A stretch of 50,613 bases of DNA from Stenotrophomonas beteli (GTDB taxonomy: Bacteria > Pseudomonadota > Gammaproteobacteria > Xanthomonadales > Xanthomonadaceae), in the NCBI RefSeq assembly GCF_001431665.1, contig NZ_LLXV01000030.1, positions 1 to 50,613 on the forward strand, written 5' to 3'. The notes beneath the pieces were generated by a model. That model saw only the letters and a program-made list of their open reading frames with translations. It did no database searches and was not told where the DNA came from. Shown here piece after piece: positions 8,091 to 18,944 of this stretch (its first letter is position 1; every line of letters begins with the position of its first letter). The position numbers were made by a program, and so were the translations under genes.

Positions 8091-10135
8091 GCCTGCGCCA
8101 GACACTGTTCCCGCTGCTGCGCGCCGCGTTCCGGGCGCTGCCGCTGCCACAGGCACAGCGCGACCGGTTGCGCGCGCGGCTGCTGGCACGGCATGGCGAC
8201 TGGGTGCCGCCCCCGCCACGAGGCCAGCGCGATGCCAAGGGCCCGCCGGCCAACGCCCAATTGCGCTGGCGGGCCGACGAGGCGGCCATCGGTCATCGCC
8301 CGCAGCTGTCGCAGGCGCTGCCTTCCACGCTGCCGGCCACCCTGGTCGCCTTCTACCTGCCGCAGTTCCATACCTTCCCCGAGAATGACGCGTGGTGGGG
8401 CAAGGGCTTCACCGAATGGCGCAACGTCACCCGTGCACTGCCGCAGTTTGAAGGGCATGTGCAACCGCGCCTGCCTGCGGATCTGGGATTCTACGATCTG
8501 CGCAACCCGCAGGTGATGCGTGACCAGGCGCGGCTCGCGGCCGAGCACGGCATCGGCGCATTCTGCTTCTACTTCTACTGGTTCAGCGGCCGCACCCTGA
8601 TGGAAGAACCGGTCCGCCAGTGGCTGGCCGATGACAGCATCGAACTGCCGTTCTGCCTGTGCTGGGCCAACGAAAACTGGGCACGCCGCTGGGATGGCCG
8701 CGACGAGGACATCCTGATCGGCCAGCAGCACAGCGCCGACGACGACCTGGCCTTCATCGCCCACGTGGCGCCGTACCTGCGCGACCGTCGCGCCCTGAAG
8801 GTCGATGGCCGGCCGATGCTGCTGGTCTACCGCCCGAATCTGCTGCCCGACGCGCGGGCCACGGGCGAGCGATGGCGCCGCTGGTGCCGCGACAGCGGTA
8901 TCGGCGAGATCCATCTGGCCTACGTGCAGGGGTTTGAACGCCCGGATCCGCGCGACATCGGCTTCGACGCGGCCATCGAGTTCCCACCGAACATGAGCAA
9001 TCCCGGCTCGTTGTCGGCACAGCAGTGGCTGCTCAACCCGGAGTTCCAGGGCGATGTCCGCGACTGGCGCGAGCTGGCGGCCGACATCGCCGCACGCCCG
9101 CTGCCGGACTATCCGCTCTACCCCGGCGTGAACCCCGGCTGGGACAACGAAGCGCGCCGCTCCGGGCGTGGCCGCGTCTACCTGCACGCCTCGCCGCGCG
9201 GCTACCGCGACTGGCTGCGCAGTACCGTGCATGAGCGACTGTCGACGGCGGCGCAGAACCAGCGCCTGGTCTTCATCAATGCCTGGAACGAATGGGCCGA
9301 AGGCGCCGTGCTGGAACCCGACGCACGGCTCGGCCACGCCTGGTTGCAGGCAACGCGCGATGCGCTGTCACCGGCACCGGCCGTGAATCCGCAACCGGCC
9401 GTGCACCTCCACGCCTGGTACCTGGAAACGCTGCCGGAAGTGCTGGGCGCGCTGCGCGAGGCATCCCTGCCGTGGCGGATCATCGTGACCACGCCGGCGC
9501 ATCAGGTTGATGCGGTCCAGCAGGCGCTGTCGGCACAGGGGCTGCAGGGCGAGGTCAGCCCGGTGGAAAACCGGGGGCGCGACATCCTGCCCTTCCTCGA
9601 AGTGGCCGAACGGCTGCTCCAGGATCACCACGATGTGGTGCTGAAGCTGCATACCAAGCGTTCAACCCACCGCGCCGATGGCGATCAATGGCGGCAGGAA
9701 CTGCTTCAGCGGCTGGTACAGGGCGGGCGCGCCGCGCGCGTCCTCGCCGCCTTCCAGGCCGACCCTGCATTGGGCATGGTGGCCGCCGAGGGCCACCTGC
9801 TGCCGGTGAGCGGCTTCACGGGCGGCAATGGCCCCGCGTTGGCGCGCCTGCAGGCCCGGCTGGGCCTGCGGCAACCGCTGCAGGCCAGCCGTTTTGCGGC
9901 CGGCAGCATGGGGTGGTGGCGGCTGCAGGCCCTGCGCCCGTTGCTGGACGCACACCTCTATCGCAGTGACTTCGAGGCCGAACACGGCCAGATCGATGGC
10001 ACGCTCGCCCATGCCATCGAACGCGCACTGGGCGCCTGTTGCGAGCAGGCCGGGCTGCGCATCGCGAGCGCAGCGGCCTGCCTCGGCGAGCCCGACATCA
10101 GCGACGGCGACTACGCCTACGCACGCCGCAGCTGA
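8087..10135 (+). CDS. GH99-like (WbsX family) and RgpF domain glycan-synthesis protein
   Basis: A 682-residue protein with two domains. Residues 86-420 match the WbsX/GH99-like family found in O-antigen and capsule loci (AFYLPQFHTFPEN, KGFTEWRNV, CWANENWARRWDG, INAWNEWAEGA). Residues 430-680 match the rhamnan synthesis F family (HAWYLETLPEVL, ENRGRDILPFL, VLKLHTKRS). Residues 1-80 are basic and not recognised. It probably builds or modifies rhamnose-containing surface polysaccharide in the cytoplasm. Whether the first domain transfers or hydrolyses sugar is not known for most relatives. It stands alone, about 10 kb from the main O-antigen locus. Confidence 0.85.
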   Translation: MSLRQTLFPLLRAAFRALPLPQAQRDRLRARLLARHGDWVPPPPRGQRDAKGPPANAQLRWRADEAAIGHRPQLSQALPSTLPATLVAFYLPQFHTFPENDAWWGKGFTEWRNVTRALPQFEGHVQPRLPADLGFYDLRNPQVMRDQARLAAEHGIGAFCFYFYWFSGRTLMEEPVRQWLADDSIELPFCLCWANENWARRWDGRDEDILIGQQHSADDDLAFIAHVAPYLRDRRALKVDGRPMLLVYRPNLLPDARATGERWRRWCRDSGIGEIHLAYVQGFERPDPRDIGFDAAIEFPPNMSNPGSLSAQQWLLNPEFQGDVRDWRELAADIAARPLPDYPLYPGVNPGWDNEARRSGRGRVYLHASPRGYRDWLRSTVHERLSTAAQNQRLVFINAWNEWAEGAVLEPDARLGHAWLQATRDALSPAPAVNPQPAVHLHAWYLETLPEVLGALREASLPWRIIVTTPAHQVDAVQQALSAQGLQGEVSPVENRGRDILPFLEVAERLLQDHHDVVLKLHTKRSTHRADGDQWRQELLQRLVQGGRAARVLAAFQADPALGMVAAEGHLLPVSGFTGGNGPALARLQARLGLRQPLQASRFAAGSMGWWRLQALRPLLDAHLYRSDFEAEHGQIDGTLAHAIERALGACCEQAGLRIASAAACLGEPDISDGDYAYARRS

Positions 10136-10137
10136 AC

Positions 10138-10161
10138 GCAGGGGCCCGCGCGGGCCCCTGC
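10138..10161. terminator. 24-bp perfect palindrome between convergent genes
   Basis: GCAGGGGCCC / GGGCCCCTGC around GCGC forms a perfect, very GC-rich hairpin two bases after the glycan-gene stop and nine bases before the scoB end. It has no T-run; it probably acts as a bidirectional terminator. Confidence 0.6.
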
Positions 10162-10170
10162 CGGTACCGG

Positions 10171-10803
<633 letters not shown>

Positions 10804-10804
10804 G

Positions 10805-11539
10805 TCAGTTGCCCTCCGCGCGGATGGTGCGCTGTTCGATGCGTTTTTCAGGGTGCGCGTTGTGCACGATGCGGTGCACGTAGATGCCCGGCAGGTGCAC
10901 CTGGTCCGGATCGATGGCACCGACCGGCACCACCTCTTCCACTTCCACGATGCAGACTTTGCCGGCCATCGCACAGGCCGGGTTGAAGTTGCGCGCAGTC
11001 TTGCGGAACACCAGGTTGCCGGCCTCGTCGGCCTTCCACGCCTTGACCAGCGCCACGTCGGCGCGCAGCGCGGTTTCCATCACGTAGTGCTTGCCGTCGA
11101 ACTGCCGGGTTTCCTTGCCTTCGGCCACCACCGTGCCGTAGCCGGTGGCAGTGAAGAACGCCGGAATACCCGCGCCGCCTGCACGCAGGCGCTCGGCCAG
11201 GGTGCCCTGCGGGTTGAACTCCAGCTCCAGCTCGCCGGCCAGGAACTGCCGCTCGAATTCCTTGTTCTCGCCCACGTAGGACGAGATCATCTTCTTGATC
11301 TGCCGCGTTTCCAGCAGCTGGCCCAGGCCGAAGCCATCGACGCCGGCATTGTTGGAGATCACGGTCAGGCCCTTGGCGCCGCTGTCACGCAGTGCAGCGA
11401 TCAGCGCCTCGGGAATGCCACACAGGCCGAAGCCGCCCACTGCCAGGGTCTGGCCATCGGCGACCACGCCCTCCAGCGCCTGGGCCGCGCTGGCAAAGCG
11501 CTTGCTGCGCCTGCCGCCGGACGTTGCCGGGTTGCTCAT
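10805..11539 (-). CDS. scoA: Succinyl-CoA:3-oxoacid CoA-transferase, subunit A
   Basis: Alpha subunit (244 residues), with the CoA-binding glycine block [15 protein letters not shown] at 33-47 and the family stretch [16 protein letters not shown]. It is transcribed ahead of scoB, with one base between stop and start. GAGG precedes the ATG at 11539. Together the subunits activate acetoacetate. That acetoacetate could come from the tyrosine-pathway hydrolase encoded near 49-50 kb, which is an inference from function and not from operon structure. Confidence 0.95.
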   Translation of the reverse strand: MSNPATSGGRRSKRFASAAQALEGVVADGQTLAVGGFGLCGIPEALIAALRDSGAKGLTVISNNAGVDGFGLGQLLETRQIKKMISSYVGENKEFERQFLAGELELEFNPQGTLAERLRAGGAGIPAFFTATGYGTVVAEGKETRQFDGKHYVMETALRADVALVKAWKADEAGNLVFRKTARNFNPACAMAGKVCIVEVEEVVPVGAIDPDQVHLPGIYVHRIVHNAHPEKRIEQRTIRAEGN

Positions 11540-11571
11540 CTACGCCCTCACCTCGTTGATGTAATGCGCCC

Positions 11572-11599
11572 ATTCTAGGCCAGCAGGTGCACCGGTCAC
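11572..11599 (-). promoter_or_regulatory. Likely sigma-70 promoter of scoAB
   Basis: On the minus strand GTGACC, 16 bases, then TAGAAT (5/6 match to the -10 consensus), 33 bases before the scoA start. Confidence 0.45.
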
Positions 11600-11642
11600 G
11601 TGGCGTTGCGGCATGGAAACGCTTCCCATACAGCGCAGGCAC

Positions 11643-11648
11643 TACAAT
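11643..11648 (+). promoter_or_regulatory. Likely -10 box of the xanA-xanB promoter
   Basis: TACAAT matches the -10 consensus at five of six positions, 30 bases before the xanA start. No convincing -35 box is seen at 16-18 bases. Confidence 0.4.
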
Positions 11649-11678
11649 CGAGGGCTGAGCTCAACAAGGATCCGATCG

Positions 11679-13025
11679 ATGCCCCTGCCCGCCTTCAAGG
11701 CCTACGACATCCGCGGCCGCGTGCCGGAAGAACTGAACGAAGACCTGGCGCGCCGCATCGGCGTGGCGCTGGCCGCACAGCTTGCGCCGGGCCCGGTGGT
11801 ACTGGGCCACGACGTGCGCCTGACCAGCCCGGCGCTGCAGGACGCGCTGGCGGCCGGCCTGCGCGGCACCGGCCGCGAGGTGATCGATATTGGCCTGTGC
11901 GGCACCGAAGAGGTCTATTTCCAGACCGATCATCTGGGCGCGGCCGGCGGCGTGATGGTCACCGCCAGCCACAACCCGATGGACTACAACGGGATGAAGC
12001 TGGTCAAGGAAAATGCCCGGCCGATCAGCTCCGATACGGGCCTGTTCGCGATTTCCGATGCGGTGGCCGCCGATACGTCCGCGGCCGAGCCAGCGCGCGC
12101 CGGCCAGGTCACCCAGCACGACAAGAGCGCCTACATCGACCACCTGCTCAGCTATGTCGATGCCAGCAGACTCAAGCCGCTGAAGCTGGTGGTCAATGCC
12201 GGCAACGGCGGCGCCGGCGCCATCGTCGACCTGCTCGCCCCGCACCTGCCGTTCGAGTTCATTCGTATCTGCCACGAACCCGATGGCAGCTTCCCCAACG
12301 GCATCCCCAATCCGCTGCTGCCGGAGAACCGCGCCGCCACCGCCGATGCGGTGCGCGAACACGGCGCCGATTTCGGCATCGCGTGGGATGGTGACTTCGA
12401 CCGTTGCTTCTTCTTCGACCACAGCGGCCGCTTCATCGAGGGCTACTACCTGGTCGGCCTGCTGGCCAAGGCGATCCTGGCGCGCCATCCCGGCGGCAAG
12501 ATCGTGCATGACCCGCGCCTGGTCTGGAACACCGTGGACATGGTCGAGCAGGCCGGCGGCGTGCCGGTGCAGTGCAAGAGCGGCCACGCCTTCATCAAGG
12601 AAAAGATGCGCGCCGAGGACGCGGTATACGGCGGCGAGATGAGCGCCCACCACTACTTCCGCGAGTTTGCCTATGCCGACTCCGGCATGATCCCGTGGCT
12701 GCTGATCGCACAGCTGGTTTCCGAAAGCGGCCGCTCGCTGGCCGACTGGGTGGAGGACCGCATGGCCGCCTATCCGTGCAGCGGCGAGATCAATTTCAAG
12801 GTGACCGATGCGAAGGCCGCTGTGGCCCGCGTCATGGAGCACTTCGCAGCGCAATCGCCGGTACTGGATCACACCGACGGCATCAGCGCCGACTTCGGCG
12901 ACTGGCGCTTCAACCTGCGCAGTTCCAACACCGAGCCGCTGCTGCGCCTGAACGTTGAGGCCCGCGGCGACGCAGCACTGATGCAGGCCCGTACCGATGA
13001 CATTTCCCGCCTCATCCAGCAGTAA
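11679..13025 (+). CDS. xanA: Phosphomannomutase/phosphoglucomutase
   Basis: Interconverts 6-phospho- and 1-phospho-hexoses, feeding both GDP-mannose (Man-1-P) and dTDP-sugars (Glc-1-P). The 448-residue protein has the phosphoserine motif TASHNP (S97) and the metal-binding loop DGDFDR at 237-242. GEMSAHHYF (sugar binding, near 323) and the C-terminal phosphate-binding RSSNTEP follow. The start at 11679 is chosen for AAGGA at 11666-11670 and the family-typical [14 protein letters not shown]. It is 12 bases upstream of xanB. Confidence 0.95.
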   Translation: MPLPAFKAYDIRGRVPEELNEDLARRIGVALAAQLAPGPVVLGHDVRLTSPALQDALAAGLRGTGREVIDIGLCGTEEVYFQTDHLGAAGGVMVTASHNPMDYNGMKLVKENARPISSDTGLFAISDAVAADTSAAEPARAGQVTQHDKSAYIDHLLSYVDASRLKPLKLVVNAGNGGAGAIVDLLAPHLPFEFIRICHEPDGSFPNGIPNPLLPENRAATADAVREHGADFGIAWDGDFDRCFFFDHSGRFIEGYYLVGLLAKAILARHPGGKIVHDPRLVWNTVDMVEQAGGVPVQCKSGHAFIKEKMRAEDAVYGGEMSAHHYFREFAYADSGMIPWLLIAQLVSESGRSLADWVEDRMAAYPCSGEINFKVTDAKAAVARVMEHFAAQSPVLDHTDGISADFGDWRFNLRSSNTEPLLRLNVEARGDAALMQARTDDISRLIQQ

Positions 13026-13037
13026 TCAAGGAAGATC

Positions 13038-14441
13038 ATGAGCAATATCCAGCCCGTCATCCTGTCCGGTGGTTCCGGCACCCGCCTGTGGCCGCTGTCG
13101 CGCGAGGCGTATCCGAAGCAGTTCCTGCCGCTGGCGGGCGAGCTGACGATGCTGCAGGCCACCTGGCAGCGTGTCGCGCCGATCGCCGCGCACGGGCCAC
13201 TGGTGATCGCCAACGAAGAACACCGCTTCGTCGCCGCCGAGCAGCTGCAACAGGTAGGCGCTGAACCGGCGGCGATCATCCTCGAACCGGTCGGCCGCAA
13301 TACCGCGCCGGCGATCGGGGTGGCCGCGCTGGAAGCCACCCGCGACGGCGCCGATGCGCTGCTGCTGGTACTGCCCTCCGACCACGTGATCACCGACGAG
13401 GCGGCGTTCCGCGCCGCGGTTCAGGCCGCCGCCGGTGCCGCCGAAGCCGGCAAGCTGGTCACCTTCGGCATCGTGCCGACCGGCCCGGAAACCGGCTACG
13501 GCTACATCAAGGCCGCCGACGGCCAGGACGTGCGTGCGGTTGAACGCTTCGTCGAAAAGCCCGACCTGGAAACCGCGACCGGCTACGTGGCCAGCGGCCA
13601 GTACTACTGGAACAGCGGCATGTTCCTGTTCAAGGCCTCGCGCTACCTGCAGGAACTGGAGCGCTTCCAGCCGGCGATGCTGGCCGGCAGCCGCAGCGCC
13701 TGGCAGCAGGCGCGCCGCGATGCCGACTTCACCCGCCTGGACAAGGATGCCTTCAGTGCGGTGCCGTCCGATTCAATCGACTACGCGGTGATGGAGAAGA
13801 CCGCCGATGCGGTGGTGATCCCGCTGGATGCAGGCTGGAATGACGTCGGCTCGTGGACGGCACTGCGCGATGTCTCGCAGCAGGACGGCGACGGCAACGC
13901 CCACCACGGCGATGTGATCGCGATCGATTGCCGCAACACCTACGCCTACGCGCAGCGCCTGGTGGCGCTGGTGGGGCTGGACGATGTGGTCGTGGTGGAA
14001 ACCGATGATGCGGTGCTGGTCGGCAAGGCTGACCGCATGCAGGACGTCAAGGCGGTGGTGGCGCAGCTGAAGGCCGAAGGCCGCAGCGAGGCCACCTGGC
14101 ACCGCAAGGTCTATCGGCCGTGGGGTGCCTACGATTCGATCGATAACGGCGAGCGTTTCCAGGTCAAGCGGATCACGGTCAAGCCGGGCGGCACGCTGAG
14201 CCTGCAGATGCACCACCACCGCGCCGAGCACTGGATCGTGGTCAGTGGCACCGCCGAAGTGACGCGCGGCGACGAGGTGATCCTGCTCAGCGAGAACCAG
14301 AGCACCTACATCCCGCTGGGCGTGACCCATCGCCTGCGCAACCCGGGCAAGCTGCCGCTGGAACTGATCGAAGTGCAGTCGGGCAGCTATCTCGGCGAGG
14401 ATGACATCGTGCGCTTCGAGGATACCTACGGGCGCAGTTGA
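13038..14441 (+). CDS. xanB: Mannose-1-phosphate guanylyltransferase/mannose-6-phosphate isomerase
   Basis: Bifunctional type II enzyme making GDP-mannose and interconverting Fru-6-P and Man-6-P. The 467 residues are the usual length for the class. The N-terminal nucleotidyltransferase has [19 protein letters not shown] at 11-29 and FVEKPD near 172. The C-terminal cupin isomerase domain (about 320-467) has [22 protein letters not shown] at 13028-13034 sets the start. With xanA it forms a two-gene operon. Confidence 0.96.
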   Translation: MSNIQPVILSGGSGTRLWPLSREAYPKQFLPLAGELTMLQATWQRVAPIAAHGPLVIANEEHRFVAAEQLQQVGAEPAAIILEPVGRNTAPAIGVAALEATRDGADALLLVLPSDHVITDEAAFRAAVQAAAGAAEAGKLVTFGIVPTGPETGYGYIKAADGQDVRAVERFVEKPDLETATGYVASGQYYWNSGMFLFKASRYLQELERFQPAMLAGSRSAWQQARRDADFTRLDKDAFSAVPSDSIDYAVMEKTADAVVIPLDAGWNDVGSWTALRDVSQQDGDGNAHHGDVIAIDCRNTYAYAQRLVALVGLDDVVVVETDDAVLVGKADRMQDVKAVVAQLKAEGRSEATWHRKVYRPWGAYDSIDNGERFQVKRITVKPGGTLSLQMHHHRAEHWIVVSGTAEVTRGDEVILLSENQSTYIPLGVTHRLRNPGKLPLELIEVQSGSYLGEDDIVRFEDTYGRS

Positions 14442-14460
14442 CCCGGCGCCTGCTGGAGGC

Positions 14461-14502
14461 TGCCGACCGCTGGTCGGGGTGGGTGCCGACCGCTGGTCGG
14501 CA
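14461..14502. repeat. Tandem palindromic repeat between xanB and rmlD
   Basis: The 17-base unit TGCCGACCGCTGGTCGG occurs twice (14461-14477 and 14484-14500). Each unit can fold as CCGACC/GGTCGG, and the second extends to TGCCGACC/GGTCGGCA. It resembles the core of SMAG-type repeats and sits between convergent genes, so it may also act as a terminator. Confidence 0.65.
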
Positions 14503-14516
14503 CGCCGCCTGCCGGC

Positions 14517-15410
14517 TCAGGCAATCTCTGCCATCACCCGCTTCAGGCCGTCCTGCCACTCCGGCAGCACGATGCCGAAATCCTGCTGCAGCTTGTGGTT
14601 GTCCAGCACCGACCAGGCCGGACGCTTGGCCGGGGTCGGGTACTCGGAGCTGGCAATCGCCTCCACCGTCGGCACTTTGGCCAGCACACCGGTCGCCAGT
14701 GCCTGCGCGAAGATGGCCTCGGCGAAGCCATGCCAGCTGGTCTGGCCACTGGCGGTCAGATGCCAGGTACCCGAAAGCCGACCCGGATGCTGCAGCGCCT
14801 GCGCGGTGACATCGGCAATCAGCGCCGCTGGCGTCGGCGTACCGATCTGGTCGGCCACCACCCGCAGCTGGTCACGCTCGGCGCCCACGCGCAACATGGT
14901 GCGCATGAAGTTCGCGCCATGCGAGGCATACACCCACGCGGTGCGGAAGATCAGGTGGCGTCCGCCTGCGGCACGCACGGCCTCCTCGCCGTCGCGCTTG
15001 CTGGTGCCGTACACGCCCAGCGGTGCGGTCGGCTCGTCCTCGCGATACGGCGCGCTGCCCTGGCCATCGAACACGTAGTCGGTCGAGTAGTGCACGAACG
15101 GTACATCGTGGGCCGCGCACCAGCGCGCGATCTCGCCCGGCGCCTGCGCGTTGGCCGCGAACGCGGCCTCGGCATCCTGTTCGGCACGGTCCACCGCCGT
15201 ATAGGCAGCGGCATTGACCACCACCGACGGCTGCAGGCGATCCAGCAGCGCCGGCAGGCTGCCGGGCTGGCCGAAATCGGCCACTTCGCAGGCGCTGCCA
15301 TCGGGCAGCTGGCCGCTGCGGGTGGTGGCGACCACGGCACCCAGTGGCGCCAGCGCGCGCAGCAGCTCCTGGCCGACCTGGCCGTTGCCGCCGAACACCA
15401 GCACGGTCAT
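14517..15410 (-). CDS. rmlD: dTDP-4-dehydrorhamnose reductase
   Basis: Last step of dTDP-L-rhamnose synthesis, NAD(P)H-dependent. The 297-residue extended SDR has the nucleotide-binding GGNGQVGQEL at 6-15, YSTDYVFDG near 105 and the catalytic YGTSK. It is the last gene of rmlBACD, and its start overlaps the rmlC stop by four bases. Confidence 0.96.
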   Translation of the reverse strand: MTVLVFGGNGQVGQELLRALAPLGAVVATTRSGQLPDGSACEVADFGQPGSLPALLDRLQPSVVVNAAAYTAVDRAEQDAEAAFAANAQAPGEIARWCAAHDVPFVHYSTDYVFDGQGSAPYREDEPTAPLGVYGTSKRDGEEAVRAAGGRHLIFRTAWVYASHGANFMRTMLRVGAERDQLRVVADQIGTPTPAALIADVTAQALQHPGRLSGTWHLTASGQTSWHGFAEAIFAQALATGVLAKVPTVEAIASSEYPTPAKRPAWSVLDNHKLQQDFGIVLPEWQDGLKRVMAEIA

Positions 15411-15979
15411 GGCGCGCCCTGGGCGGCGGTGTAGACCGGCAGGCGGTCTTCAGCGATGTCCTTCAGGAACGGCGCATTCTCGTCCTTGGCCGACAGCGTC
15501 GGTGCACTGACCGGCCAGTCCACGGCGATGTCGGCATCGTTCCAGCGCACGCCGGCGTCGAAGTCCTTCAGGTAGACCTCGGTGCACAGGTAGCTGAACA
15601 CCGCGCGCTCGGACAGCACCGCAAAGCCGTGGGCGAAGCCTTCCGGAATCCAGAACTGCTTCTTGTTCTCCGCACTCAGCACCACCGCTTCCCACTGGCC
15701 GAAGGTCGGCGAGCCGCGACGGATGTCGACGGCCACGTCATAGACCTCGCCTTCCAGCACGCTGACCAGCTTGCCCTGCGGGCGTGGCCACTGGTAATGC
15801 AGGCCACGCAGCACACCCTGCGCTGACGTCGACACGTTGCTCTGCACGAAACGATCCGGCAGGCCCAGCGCGGCAAAGCGCTCGGCATTCCAGGTCTCGA
15901 AGAAATAGCCGCGGGCATCGCCAAACACCGCCGGCTCGATCACCACGCAACCAGGCAACTTGGTTTCAATCACTTTCAC
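15407..15979 (-). CDS. rmlC: dTDP-4-dehydrorhamnose 3,5-epimerase
   Basis: Epimerises C3 and C5 of dTDP-4-keto-6-deoxyglucose. The 190-residue cupin-fold protein has the catalytic His61 in LRGLHYQ, the [10 protein letters not shown] substrate loop at 21-30 and Tyr130 in the family active-site segment. It overlaps both neighbours (rmlA and rmlD) by four bases. Confidence 0.96.
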   Translation of the reverse strand: MKVIETKLPGCVVIEPAVFGDARGYFFETWNAERFAALGLPDRFVQSNVSTSAQGVLRGLHYQWPRPQGKLVSVLEGEVYDVAVDIRRGSPTFGQWEAVVLSAENKKQFWIPEGFAHGFAVLSERAVFSYLCTEVYLKDFDAGVRWNDADIAVDWPVSAPTLSAKDENAPFLKDIAEDRLPVYTAAQGAP

Positions 15980-16863
15980 GGAACAACTCCACGCAATGCG
16001 AGCTTGTGCAGGTACTGGCCGTAGCCATTCTTGATCAGCGGCGCCGCCAGCGCTTCGAGCTGTTCGGCGTTGATCCAGCCCTGGCCGAAGGCGATTTCCT
16101 CCGGGCAGCAGACCTGCAGGCCCTGCCGGGTCTGGATGGTCTCGATGAAGTTGGACGCTTCCAGCAGCGACTGGTGGGTGCCGGTATCGAGCCAGGCATA
16201 GCCGCGTCCCAGTGCTTCCAGGTGCAGGTTGCCTTCGGCCAGGTAGCGCTTGTTGAGATCGGTGATCTCCAGTTCGCCACGCGGCGACGGCTTCAGGTCG
16301 GCGGCATGCGCGCTGGCATTGCCGTCATAGAAGTACAGGCCGGTCACCGCATAGTTCGAACGCGGATTCTCCGGCTTCTCGACCAGGTCGATGACCTTGC
16401 CGCTCTTGTCGAATTCGGCCACGCCGTAGCGTTCCGGATCATTCACCCAGTAGCCGAACACGGTGGCACCGTCGGTGCGCTCATCGGCGCGCTTGAGCAC
16501 CTCGCGCAGGCCGTGGCCATGGAAGATGTTGTCGCCCAGCACCAGGCAGCTTGGCTTGCCGGCCACGAAGTCGCGGCCGATCAGGTAGGCCTGGGCCAGG
16601 CCATCGGGGCTGGGCTGCACGGCGTACTGGATGTCCATGCCCCACTGCGAGCCGTCGCCCAGCAGCTGCTGGAACAGCGCCTGCTCGTGCGGGGTGTTGA
16701 TGATCAGCACCTCGCGGATGCCCGCCAGCATCAGCACGCTGAGCGGGTAGTAGATCATCGGCTTGTCATACACCGGCAGCAGCTGCTTGCTGACGCCCTT
16801 GGTGATCGGATACAGCCGGGTGCCGGAGCCGCCGGCGAGGATGATGCCCTTGCGCTGGGTCAT
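15976..16863 (-). CDS. rmlA: Glucose-1-phosphate thymidylyltransferase
   Basis: Makes dTDP-glucose from Glc-1-P and dTTP. The 295-residue protein has the nucleotidyltransferase signature [20 protein letters not shown] at 11-30, then [18 protein letters not shown] and VEKPENP. The ATG at 16863 has AGGAG at a good distance; a longer frame upstream overlaps rmlB and is not conserved. It is transcribed between rmlB and rmlC. Confidence 0.96.
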   Translation of the reverse strand: MTQRKGIILAGGSGTRLYPITKGVSKQLLPVYDKPMIYYPLSVLMLAGIREVLIINTPHEQALFQQLLGDGSQWGMDIQYAVQPSPDGLAQAYLIGRDFVAGKPSCLVLGDNIFHGHGLREVLKRADERTDGATVFGYWVNDPERYGVAEFDKSGKVIDLVEKPENPRSNYAVTGLYFYDGNASAHAADLKPSPRGELEITDLNKRYLAEGNLHLEALGRGYAWLDTGTHQSLLEASNFIETIQTRQGLQVCCPEEIAFGQGWINAEQLEALAAPLIKNGYGQYLHKLALRGVVP

Positions 16864-16877
16864 GTCGTCTCCTGGGT

Positions 16878-17933
16878 TCAGGCCGCAGTGCCGATGCGCT
16901 GCAGGCGGTAGCTGCCGTCCAGCACGCCGTTGACCCATTCCTGGTTGTCCAGGTACCAGTCGACGGTGAAGGTGATGCCCTGCTCGAAGGTGTAGGCCGG
17001 TTCCCAGCCCAGGTCGTTCTTCAGCTTGGAGGCATCGATCGCATAGCGGCGGTCATGGCCGGGGCGGTCGGCGACGTAGGTGATCTGGCTGCTGCGCGGC
17101 TGGCCGTCCGCACGCGGGCGGCGCTGGTCCAGCAGTGCGCAGATGGCCTGCACCACTTCGATGTTCTGCTTTTCCGAGTTGCCGCCCACGTTGTAGGTCT
17201 CGCCGACCTGGCCCTTGGCCAGCACGGTGCGGATCGCCTCGCAGTGGTCGGAGACGAACAGCCAGTCGCGAACCTGCTTGCCATCGCCGTACACCGGCAG
17301 CGGCTCGCCGGCCAGCGCCTTGGCGATCACCAGCGGGATCAGCTTCTCGGGGAAGTGGTACGGGCCGTAGTTGTTGGAGCAGTTGGTGGTCAGCACCGGC
17401 AGCCCGTAGGTGTGGTGGAACGCACGCACCAGATGGTCCGAAGCCGCCTTGGACGCCGAGTACGGCGAATTGGGGGCATACGGGGTGGTTTCGCTGAACT
17501 TGCCGGTCTCACCCAGGGTGCCATACACCTCATCGGTGGACACATGCAGGAAGCGGAAGGCCGCGCCCTGCTCGGCCGGCAACGCCTTCCAGTAATCGCG
17601 GACCGCTTCAAGCAGCCCCAGGGTGCCCACCACATTGGTCTGGATGAAGGCGCCCGGGCCGTCGATGGAACGATCGACATGGCTTTCGGCAGCGAAATTC
17701 AGCACGGCGTCCGGCTGGTGCTCGGCCAGCAGGCGGGCGACCAGATCACGGTCGCCGATGTCGCCCTGCACGAACACGTGGTTGGGGTTGCCGTCCAGGC
17801 TGGACAGGGTCTTCAGGTTGCCGGCATAGGTCAGCACATCGAGGTTGATGACCTTGACGCCGCGCGCGACGGCCTCGAGAACGAAGTTACCGCCAATGAA
17901 TCCGGCGCCGCCGGTGACAAGCCATGTGGGCAC
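16878..17933 (-). CDS. rmlB: dTDP-glucose 4,6-dehydratase
   Basis: Forms dTDP-4-keto-6-deoxyglucose, the branch point between rhamnose (RmlC/D) and the amino sugar expected from WecE. The 351-residue extended SDR has [11 protein letters not shown] at 7-17 for NAD, STDEVYG for catalysis and YSASK near 160. The start is a GTG at 17933, chosen because AGGAG lies eight bases upstream and the protein then begins [12 protein letters not shown], as relatives do. An ATG 29 codons further upstream would add an unrelated stretch. It is the first gene of rmlBACD. Confidence 0.95.
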   Translation of the reverse strand: MPTWLVTGGAGFIGGNFVLEAVARGVKVINLDVLTYAGNLKTLSSLDGNPNHVFVQGDIGDRDLVARLLAEHQPDAVLNFAAESHVDRSIDGPGAFIQTNVVGTLGLLEAVRDYWKALPAEQGAAFRFLHVSTDEVYGTLGETGKFSETTPYAPNSPYSASKAASDHLVRAFHHTYGLPVLTTNCSNNYGPYHFPEKLIPLVIAKALAGEPLPVYGDGKQVRDWLFVSDHCEAIRTVLAKGQVGETYNVGGNSEKQNIEVVQAICALLDQRRPRADGQPRSSQITYVADRPGHDRRYAIDASKLKNDLGWEPAYTFEQGITFTVDWYLDNQEWVNGVLDGSYRLQRIGTAA

Positions 17934-17941
17934 TACCTGTT

Positions 17942-17946
17942 CTCCT
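17942..17946 (-). promoter_or_regulatory. Ribosome binding site deciding the GTG start of rmlB
   Basis: AGGAG on the minus strand, eight bases before the GTG at 17931-17933. Confidence 0.75.
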
Positions 17947-18092
17947 GATCGAAATTCATCCAAGGAGCGCACGTGAGCGCCCCCGCACAGCAGCACAGGA
18001 TACATGTCGTTCGTCTTCACGACTGCCTGCGCGGCGTGAACGACGCACTCGATTCACGCGAGCCATGCCGCACCGCAGCATAACCATACGCA

Positions 18093-18122
18093 TTCGCATG
18101 GTCCGCTCAAGCCAGCTAGAAT
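18093..18122 (+). promoter_or_regulatory. Likely promoter of etfBA
   Basis: TTCGCA, 18 bases, then TAGAAT, 75 bases before etfB. The 264-base gap between rmlB and etfB is divergent. No equally good promoter was seen for the rml side. Confidence 0.45.
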
Positions 18123-18197
18123 CGGGATCCCACCCCCGAACCGGTTGCTGTGCGAGGACCGGACGTTCTCCCCAGTTATTGAAGGACCCCGTACCAG

Positions 18198-18944
18198 ATG
18201 AAAATCCTCGTCGCGTACAAGCGCGTGGTGGACTACAACGTCCGCATTCAGGTCAAGCCGGACGGTTCCGGCGTGGTCACCGACGGCGTCAAGCTGTCTC
18301 CCAATCCCTTCGATGAAATCGCCCTGGAAGAAGCCCTGCGCCTGCGCGACAAGGGCATCGCCAGTGAAGTGGTGGTGGCCACCATTGCCCCGGCCGACGC
18401 CCAGGCGCACCTGCGCAATGGCCTGGCCATGGGCGCCAACCGTGCCATCCACGTCGTCACCGACCAGGCGATCCAGCCGCTGACCGCCTCGCGCACGCTG
18501 CTCAAGCTGATCGAGAAGGAACAGCCGGACCTGGTGATCCTGGGCAAGCAGGCCATCGACGACGACGCCAACCAGACCGGCCAGATGCTGGCCACGCTGT
18601 GGGGCCGCCCGCAGGCGACCTTCGCCAGCAAGCTCGAGATCGCCGACGGCAAGGCCACGGTGACCCGCGAAGTCGACGCCGGCCTGGAAACGCTGGAAGT
18701 GGATCTGCCGGCCGTGGTCACCACCGACCTGCGCCTGAACGAGCCGCGCTTCATCAAGCTGCCGGACATCATGAAGGCCAAGGCCAAGCCGCTGGAGACC
18801 CTGCAGCTGGCCGACCTCGGCGTCGAAGCCGCCGACACCTTCAAGACCACCCACTACGCCGCGCCGTCCAAGCGCAGCAAGGGCGTGATGGTCAAGGACG
18901 CGGCCGAACTGGTTGCCGCACTCAAGCAGAAGGGGCTGCTGTAA
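18198..18944 (+). CDS. etfB: Electron transfer flavoprotein, beta subunit
   Basis: Small subunit (248 residues) of the ETF heterodimer that carries electrons from acyl-CoA and related dehydrogenases to ETF-quinone oxidoreductase. It starts MKILVAYKRVVDYNVRIQVK and holds NPFDEIALEEALRL near 37-50 and LGKQAIDDDANQTGQML, the AMP-binding region. GAAGGA at 18181 supports the start. Its TAA overlaps the etfA ATG (TAATG). etfBA marks one border of the LPS locus in Xanthomonas. Confidence 0.96.
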   Translation: MKILVAYKRVVDYNVRIQVKPDGSGVVTDGVKLSPNPFDEIALEEALRLRDKGIASEVVVATIAPADAQAHLRNGLAMGANRAIHVVTDQAIQPLTASRTLLKLIEKEQPDLVILGKQAIDDDANQTGQMLATLWGRPQATFASKLEIADGKATVTREVDAGLETLEVDLPAVVTTDLRLNEPRFIKLPDIMKAKAKPLETLQLADLGVEAADTFKTTHYAAPSKRSKGVMVKDAAELVAALKQKGLL

